Assembly: GCA_009699565.1 (NCBI GenBank)
Contig: WLNX01000060.1
Span: 1-8,932, forward strand
Direction of reading: 5' to 3'
DNA length: 8,932 nt
Source: Actinomycetota bacterium
GTDB taxonomy: Bacteria > Actinomycetota > Thermoleophilia > Solirubrobacterales > Solirubrobacteraceae
Below are positions 5,287-8,932 of this stretch, piece after piece (position 1 is the first letter of the stretch; each line of letters opens with the position of its first letter). The position numbers and the translations under genes are program-made. The notes below the pieces were generated by a model, which was not told the DNA's origin, searched no databases, and saw nothing but the letters and a program-made list of their open reading frames with translations.

Positions 5287-6300
5287 GTGAATGGACTGAT
5301 CTTTCGCAGCGATGCATCGCTCGCCCACGACACCGGTCAGCACCCCGAACGGGTGCAGCGGATCATCGCGGTCGAGCACGCTCTGGCAGAGAACGACTGG
5401 TGCGGCTATCAGGTGCGTGACGCGCCTCCTGCGACTGAGGAGACCATTGAGCTGGCGCATTCGCGGCGCTACGTGGAGCTGGTCAGGGCCGCTTGCGCGG
5501 CTTCGGAGCCACTCGATCCAGACACCCCCGTCGTACCAGCGTCCTTTGAGGCCGCTCTGATGGCCGCCGGCGGCGCCTGTGCAGTGGTAGACGCGCTCTG
5601 CGGTGGAGAGGCCGATGTGGCTGCGTCACTCGCCCGGCCGCCGGGACACCATGCCGAGGCCGACAGGGGGATGGGATTCTGCCTCTTCAACAGCGTCGCC
5701 GTCGCGGCATCGCACGCGCTCAACCGGCACCGCCTTGATCGCGTGCTGATCCTTGACTGGGATGTGCACCACGGCAACGGTACCGAGGCCATCTTCCTCG
5801 ACGATCCACGAGTCTGTTTCATCTCGATCCACCAATCGCCTTGCTATCCGGGGACCGGTCCGTCGATGCAGAGCGGGGTTGGTGCCGGAGCGGGATACAC
5901 CGTCAACTGCCCGGTCCCGCCGGGATCGGGAGATGACGTCTTCGTCGGTCTCGTCCGCCAGCTCGTTGATCCGCTGATAGCCCGTTTCCGCCCGCAGCTG
6001 ATCCTGCTGTCGGCGGGGTTTGACGCCCACATCGACGACCCGCTCGCCGACTGCGAGGTGACCGACGAGGGATTCGCGGCGATGGCATCGGCGCTGACGC
6101 GGGCAGCCGGGCGCGAGCACGTCCCGATCGGACTGGTCTTGGAAGGAGGCTACGACGCCGACGCGCTTTCGCGTTCGCTTGTTCTGACTCTCGATCAGCT
6201 GGCAGGGAGAGCCGATTCCCCGATCTTTGGCGGAGCGTCGTCTGAGCTCGCCAGCACGGCGGCGGCAGAGGTACTTTCGCGGCCGGTCTTCTCTGACTAA
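5287..6300 (+). CDS. Zinc-dependent histone deacetylase / AcuC-family deacetylase
   Basis: A 337-residue arginase-fold amidohydrolase of the class I/II deacetylase superfamily. Motifs in order: RPPGHHAEADRGMGFCLFN with the His121-His122 charge-relay pair; LILDWDVHHGNGT with zinc ligands Asp159 and His161; LSAGFDAH with zinc ligand Asp246; and LEGGYD with the transition-state tyrosine Tyr289. All catalytic residues are present and the length is typical for a bacterial single-domain enzyme. Bacterial relatives deacetylate acetyl-lysine on enzymes such as acetyl-CoA synthetase (AcuC), acetylpolyamines or other amides; the substrate here cannot be told. It starts with GTG at 5287, because the nearby ATG at 5291 is out of frame and stops at once. 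It is divergent from nadB. Its TAA overlaps the stop of the convergent zinc-ribbon gene by four bases. Confidence 0.92.
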   Translation: MNGLIFRSDASLAHDTGQHPERVQRIIAVEHALAENDWCGYQVRDAPPATEETIELAHSRRYVELVRAACAASEPLDPDTPVVPASFEAALMAAGGACAVVDALCGGEADVAASLARPPGHHAEADRGMGFCLFNSVAVAASHALNRHRLDRVLILDWDVHHGNGTEAIFLDDPRVCFISIHQSPCYPGTGPSMQSGVGAGAGYTVNCPVPPGSGDDVFVGLVRQLVDPLIARFRPQLILLSAGFDAHIDDPLADCEVTDEGFAAMASALTRAAGREHVPIGLVLEGGYDADALSRSLVLTLDQLAGRADSPIFGGASSELASTAAAEVLSRPVFSD

Positions 6301-6680
6301 GGAGCCGTTTGCTGTGGAGCTGTCGTCGTCTCGACGATGGTGGGAGACTTGGGAGCCGTGGTGGGAGCCGGAGTTACTCCGGGTGCCAGCGCCTCGCCTG
6401 GTTGGACGACGATCGTCTGGGTTGTGGTGCGAGCCGGCGGGGGATCGTCGTCGGTGACCGCAATGAACGCTCCCGCAAGCACCCCTAGCGTCACGGCCAG
6501 GACTGCCAGCAGCGCAAAGATCGGTCGCCGCCACTTCGGAGAGGGCGCGATCGCAGTCCTTGCCGGGTCGCCGCAGTTGAGGCACCAATCCTGCTGCGCA
6601 TGCAGCCACTCGCCGCAGCGCGGGCAGGGCAGGGCGCCGTAGGCCCATGGCGGTTGCTGCGCGGAAGCCACTGCGCTCAA
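6297..6680 (-). CDS. Small zinc-ribbon membrane protein
   Basis: A 127-residue protein of unknown function. The N-terminus holds a zinc ribbon, Cys19-x2-Cys22-x10-Cys33-x2-Cys36 (CPRCGEWLH...CLNCG). A basic KWRR precedes one membrane helix at about 53-75, and the rest is a Pro/Thr-rich low-complexity tail. By the positive-inside rule the ribbon is cytoplasmic and the tail is outside the membrane. It is translated last in a three-gene operon; its TTG start overlaps the upstream TGA as TTGA, a coupling arrangement, although an in-frame GTG three codons later (6671) is possible. The ribbon spacing is identical to that of its neighbour. No enzyme motif is present, so I do not assign a function; a regulatory or envelope role is only a guess. 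Confidence 0.75.
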   Translation of the reverse strand: MSAVASAQQPPWAYGALPCPRCGEWLHAQQDWCLNCGDPARTAIAPSPKWRRPIFALLAVLAVTLGVLAGAFIAVTDDDPPPARTTTQTIVVQPGEALAPGVTPAPTTAPKSPTIVETTTAPQQTAP

Positions 6681-7432
6681 GCCGGCGGCCCTGAGCCCGG
6701 CTGCTGGTTGTACGGGTCGGGGTTTGGAGCAGCAAGCGGCTGATGGCCCTGAGCAGCTCCGGAGCTGTCAGTCCCCGCCATACCGGCTACCGATCGCGGT
6801 CCCCCGAACGAGAGGCCACAGTTAGGACAGAAGTTGGCGTCGCTTTGGTGCAGGGTTCCGCAGCGAGCGCAGGCTCCGACTCCGGGGATGAAGAGCTCGG
6901 AGTAGGGAGTGTGCAGCTGCAGCACCTCTTCGATTGCGCGGATCTCGCGATCGAGAGTTTCGATTGCCAGCACCTTGGCCTCTACGAGGCGCTCGTCGCG
7001 CCGCTCAAAGCGGTGCTGATCGAAGACAAGTCCGCCGAGGTCCCGGTAGCCGAGCTCGCGAACCTGTCGCAGGTAGCGGAGCCTCCGCCGGAGCCGTCCG
7101 CGCTCGCGAAATCCGGGCCGCGGTACAGGTGGCATCGGACCGGCACCGTGGACGACGTGAGGCGCATCCGCTTGGGCTGCGTCGGTCACGGGCTGCTGCT
7201 CGGGGACGGGAGGCGCAGCAACCGCGACCGGCTCGGCGTGCGGAGCGAGAATTGCGGTTGCCCCGTCGACCGGCTCGGTCTGCCCGAGGGAGGATGGAGG
7301 AGGGATGACGACCGTCGCGTCCGATGGAAGCGCGCCGGCGTCCACCGGTCCCGTCGGCGGCATAGTTTGAGCCGCCTGCGGCGCGCCTGTACCGGCCGTT
7401 TTCCGGCGGAAGATTCGATCGCTCAGTCCCAT
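6677..7432 (-). CDS. Zinc-ribbon protein with Pro/Ala-rich N-terminus and coiled-coil segment
   Basis: A 251-residue protein not recognised beyond its zinc ribbon. Residues 1-105 are Pro/Ala-rich and probably disordered after a short basic start (GLSDRIFRRK). Residues about 107-175 are strongly charged and helical (RERGRLRRRLRYLRQVREL, then ERLVEAKVLAIETLDREIRA), probably a coiled coil. A zinc ribbon follows at Cys188-x2-Cys191-x10-Cys202-x2-Cys205 (CARCG...CPNCG), then a Gly/Pro/Gln-rich tail. No membrane helix is seen. The ATG at 7432 overlaps the glycosyltransferase stop by 10 bases; the frame is open to 7504 but that extension lies inside the upstream gene. A GAGGAGAAGAG stretch upstream may aid initiation. 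Partner or scaffold for the neighbouring ribbon protein is an inference from operon structure. Confidence 0.75.
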   Translation of the reverse strand: MGLSDRIFRRKTAGTGAPQAAQTMPPTGPVDAGALPSDATVVIPPPSSLGQTEPVDGATAILAPHAEPVAVAAPPVPEQQPVTDAAQADAPHVVHGAGPMPPVPRPGFRERGRLRRRLRYLRQVRELGYRDLGGLVFDQHRFERRDERLVEAKVLAIETLDREIRAIEEVLQLHTPYSELFIPGVGACARCGTLHQSDANFCPNCGLSFGGPRSVAGMAGTDSSGAAQGHQPLAAPNPDPYNQQPGSGPPA

Positions 7433-8409
7433 GGTGCTTGCGTGCTCTTCTCCTCGTTGTCCGCAGCGGCCGAGTCTAGCGGGGTATTGAGGTGCATCCG
7501 CCACGTGTCAAGCAGGCGAATAGCCATCCTCTCAGCACTGAAACTGTTCGCCCGCTCGCGCGATTGAGTGCGCATTTCGGGCTGTTCGAAGATCAGCTCC
7601 AGCTTCTCGCTCCAGCGTTGGACGTCGAACGGAAGGCAGTAGGAACCGGCAATCCCGCCGATTGCCGCCTCGTGAATCCCGGTCGGGGTCGCAACCACGG
7701 GAATTTGGCAGGCCATCGCTTCGAGGACGGCGAGTCCGAATCCCTCGTTGTCGGACGGCACGATCACGGCGTCGGCAGCGTTGATCCATTTCGGAACTTC
7801 GCCTGGATCGACATTGCCCAGGGTCAGCAGTTTGGCGTTGCAGTTCCCGGCGACCGCGCCGGCGCGGTCAAACCGCTTACCCGGGCGGTCAGGGTCGGCC
7901 GGGAACAGCAGGTAGCGCTCTCGCGCGTCGAGGCTGAGCTCAGCCCGGCAGCGCTCGCGATCAAGCGGCACGAAGCGATCTGTCGCGACACCGCAAGGAA
8001 GAATCTCAACCTCCCGCCGCGGATATCCCGGAACCTGCTTGGCGAGTTCCGGACTGGCGGCTGCGAGGAGATCGATGAAGGGGAAGGCGGCCCGCGTTAT
8101 CAGTCGCGATCGGCGGTGGTGAATGTCGGTGCCGTGAAGAGTCAGTCCATGAACTTCGGCTGACACCGCAAGCGAAGGCCAGGCCGTCAATCCGAAGTGG
8201 GCGTGGACGACGTCGAATCGGCGGCCCCGGTAGTCGCTCAGCATCCCTCTGGCGGCGGCTGCGTAGCCGCCGGGAGGAAAGGCATAGCACTCGAGTTCGA
8301 GGTCGGGGTCGTCGAGCTCCCGCAGCGCCTCGAGCTGGTCGCGAACGAAGCTGCCAAGCGCCGGCCGCTCAGGCGACGGCCACATGTTGGTGACGATTAG
8401 AACTCGCAT
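7423..8409 (-). CDS. GT4-family glycosyltransferase
   Basis: A 328-residue GT-B fold glycosyltransferase. The N-terminal domain opens with RVLIVTNMWPSPERPALGSF and has the HAHFGLTAWPSL loop and HGTD (92-95) typical of GT4 enzymes acting on nucleotide-sugar donors. The C-terminal domain has the donor-binding DRPGKRFDRA segment and the E-x7-E motif NEGFGLAVLEAM (Glu222 and Glu230), followed by PVVATPTGIHEA. It is slightly shorter than the usual 350-400 residues, but no motif is missing. It probably works in the cytoplasm on cell-surface polysaccharide or glycolipid; donor and acceptor cannot be read from sequence. It is the first gene of an operon with two zinc-ribbon proteins, joined by 10- and 4-base overlaps. 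It starts at the ATG at 8407-8409 with no Shine-Dalgarno sequence. Confidence 0.9.
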   Translation of the reverse strand: MRVLIVTNMWPSPERPALGSFVRDQLEALRELDDPDLELECYAFPPGGYAAAARGMLSDYRGRRFDVVHAHFGLTAWPSLAVSAEVHGLTLHGTDIHHRRSRLITRAAFPFIDLLAAASPELAKQVPGYPRREVEILPCGVATDRFVPLDRERCRAELSLDARERYLLFPADPDRPGKRFDRAGAVAGNCNAKLLTLGNVDPGEVPKWINAADAVIVPSDNEGFGLAVLEAMACQIPVVATPTGIHEAAIGGIAGSYCLPFDVQRWSEKLELIFEQPEMRTQSRERANSFSAERMAIRLLDTWRMHLNTPLDSAAADNEEKSTQAPWD

Positions 8410-8418
8410 CTGTTGCTG

Positions 8419-8424
8419 ATTGTC
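8419..8424 (-). promoter_or_regulatory. Candidate -10 element of the glycosyltransferase operon
   Basis: On the minus strand GACAAT (within TAGACAAT) ends nine bases before the ATG at 8409, similar to the spacing seen before the Mec-type gene and nadB. No -35 hexamer is obvious. Low-confidence call. Confidence 0.25.
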
Positions 8425-8493
8425 TACCTAACGGCGGTGGATTCGCATCACGCCGGCGATCAGGGTTTCAGCCGAGCCCAAATCCAAACCTCC

Positions 8494-8499
8494 AAGGAG
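8494..8499 (+). promoter_or_regulatory. Shine-Dalgarno site of the pilin-like gene
   Basis: AAGGAG lies five bases upstream of the ATG at 8505. It is the strongest ribosome binding site in the window and contrasts with the leaderless-looking starts around it, so this gene probably has a true 5' leader within 8410-8504. Confidence 0.75.
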
Positions 8500-8504
8500 C
8501 AGTT

Positions 8505-8738
8505 ATGACGTATCGCTTTCAAGGCCGCATGCACGCCGAATTCCACAACCTGTTCGCACGTCTGCGTGACGATCGAGGTCAGGGAACCGTCGAATATGTG
8601 GCGCTGATTCTGCTGGTAGCCGGTGTTCTCGCGGGGGTGATCGTCGCCGGCAAGTCGCTGAAGGGAGGCGGAATCGCGCAGACGGTCGTTGGCAAGCTGA
8701 AGGAGGCGATCGACGGGGTCGGGAGCACAAAGCCCTGA
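8505..8738 (+). CDS. Flp-type pilin-like small protein
   Basis: A 77-residue protein with a class III (Flp-type) prepilin signal. A hydrophilic, basic N-terminus of about 25 residues ends in DDRGQGTVEY; prepilin peptidase cleavage after Gly25 would leave glutamate at position +5 and tyrosine at +6, as in Flp pilins. A hydrophobic helix (VALILLVAGVLAGVIVAG) follows, then a short polar tail with KLKEAIDGVG. Flp pilins assemble on Tad secretion systems for adhesion; no tad genes are present in the window, so this is either an orphan pilin gene or a small membrane protein using the same motif. The start is set by a clear AAGGAG site. A TadE-like pseudopilin is the main alternative. Confidence 0.75.
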   Translation: MTYRFQGRMHAEFHNLFARLRDDRGQGTVEYVALILLVAGVLAGVIVAGKSLKGGGIAQTVVGKLKEAIDGVGSTKP

Positions 8739-8756
8739 TCCGGTCGGACCTCTCCC

Positions 8757-8762
8757 TATGCT
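8757..8762 (+). promoter_or_regulatory. Putative -10 element of a leaderless murI promoter
   Basis: TATGCT ends six bases before the murI ATG at 8769, exactly the spacing seen at tatA. A CTGATC at 8735-8740 is a weak -35 candidate with a 16-base spacer and overlaps the stop codon of the pilin-like gene. No Shine-Dalgarno sequence precedes murI. Confidence 0.45.
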
Positions 8763-8768
8763 CAGAGA

Positions 8769-8932
8769 ATGGCAACGTCAAGTGATCCGCGGGAACGTCC
8801 GATTGCAGTCTTCGATTCCGGGGTGGGTGGACTCACCGTGCTCCATGAGCTGCTGGTCCACCTGCCGGATGAGGATTACATCTACCTGGGAGACACGGCC
8901 CGCTTTCCCTATGGAGAGAGGAGTCCCGAGGA
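8769..8932 (+). CDS. murI: Glutamate racemase MurI, N-terminal part (3' end outside window)
   Basis: Partial gene: 54 codons before the window ends. The protein opens with a short polar leader, then PIAVFDSGVGGLTVLHEL, the signature containing the aspartate and serine near the first catalytic cysteine pocket, and YIYLGDTARFPYGERS, the second conserved block of the family. MurI converts L-glutamate to D-glutamate for peptidoglycan. The catalytic cysteines lie beyond the window and cannot be checked. The ATG at 8769 has a -10-like hexamer six bases upstream, suggesting a leaderless message. In mycobacteria murI is close to cysM and mec; here the same genes flank about 7 kb of other material. 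Confidence 0.95.
   Translation, partial: MATSSDPRERPIAVFDSGVGGLTVLHELLVHLPDEDYIYLGDTARFPYGERSPE

Noticed and set aside
5265..5333. N-terminal extension of NadB to an upstream start
   Set aside because: The extra 23 residues would overlap the deacetylase coding start and have no similarity to the FAD-binding N-terminus, which begins right after the GTG at 5264.
5626..6735. 369-codon minus-strand open frame across the deacetylase gene
   Set aside because: The composition is Arg-rich and low in order, and the plus strand has all deacetylase catalytic motifs.
6743..7567. 274-codon plus-strand open frame opposite the zinc-ribbon and glycosyltransferase genes
   Set aside because: It spans two real minus-strand genes and has no recognisable domain.
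1..8932. tRNA, rRNA, CRISPR, insertion sequence or defence system
   Set aside because: No cloverleaf-like tract, spaced repeat array, transposase or known defence domain was found on either strand by reading.

Overview
The window looks like a chromosomal segment from a high-GC actinobacterium. The gene set (mycobacterial-type cysteine synthase CysM, JAMM-type Mec, several lineage-restricted hypothetical proteins, murI close by) and the apparent use of leaderless starts fit Actinobacteria, and I would guess the Thermoleophilia (Solirubrobacterales-like). That placement is an inference from protein resemblance, not from a marker gene. No mobile element, CRISPR array, rRNA or tRNA was seen, and gene density is high.

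Layout. (1) 1-1499, plus strand: the 3' end of cysM, then tatA, a Mec-type JAMM peptidase and a DUF2007 protein with a C-terminal membrane anchor. CysM and Mec belong to the sulfur-carrier-protein route to cysteine known from Mycobacterium; the carrier protein itself (CysO) is not in the window and may lie upstream. (2) 1507-3654, minus strand: three poorly characterised genes. They are a family-specific small protein with a Cys/His cluster (3244-3654), a DUF1802 protein (2313-2933) and a protein resembling an inactivated peptidase-MA fold (1507-2256). A 310-base, partly AT-rich intergenic region at 2934-3243 holds an 18-bp perfect palindrome and several other dyads. (3) 3816-5264, minus: nadB, L-aspartate oxidase of de novo NAD synthesis. 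It is transcribed divergently, across only 22 bases, from (4) 5287-6300, plus: a zinc-dependent histone-deacetylase/AcuC-family deacetylase. (5) 8409-6297, minus: a tightly overlapping three-gene operon of a GT4 glycosyltransferase and two zinc-ribbon proteins with identical ligand spacing, the second with one membrane helix. (6) 8505-8738, plus: a small Flp-type pilin-like protein. (7) 8769-8932, plus: the 5' end of murI, glutamate racemase.

How it fits together. Regions 1 and 7 recall the M. tuberculosis order mec-cysO-cysM-(rhomboid)-murI, here rearranged and separated by about 7 kb of mostly minus-strand genes. Several starts (tatA, mec, nadB, the deacetylase, murI) lack a Shine-Dalgarno sequence and instead have a TANNNT hexamer 6-9 bases upstream, as expected for leaderless transcripts; the pilin-like gene and the 249-residue protein do have Shine-Dalgarno sequences. 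The items most worth following are the mutually exclusive dyads at 3136-3166, the shared -10 core between nadB and the deacetylase, the paired zinc-ribbon operon, and the uncharacterised Cys/His-cluster protein with its structured leader.
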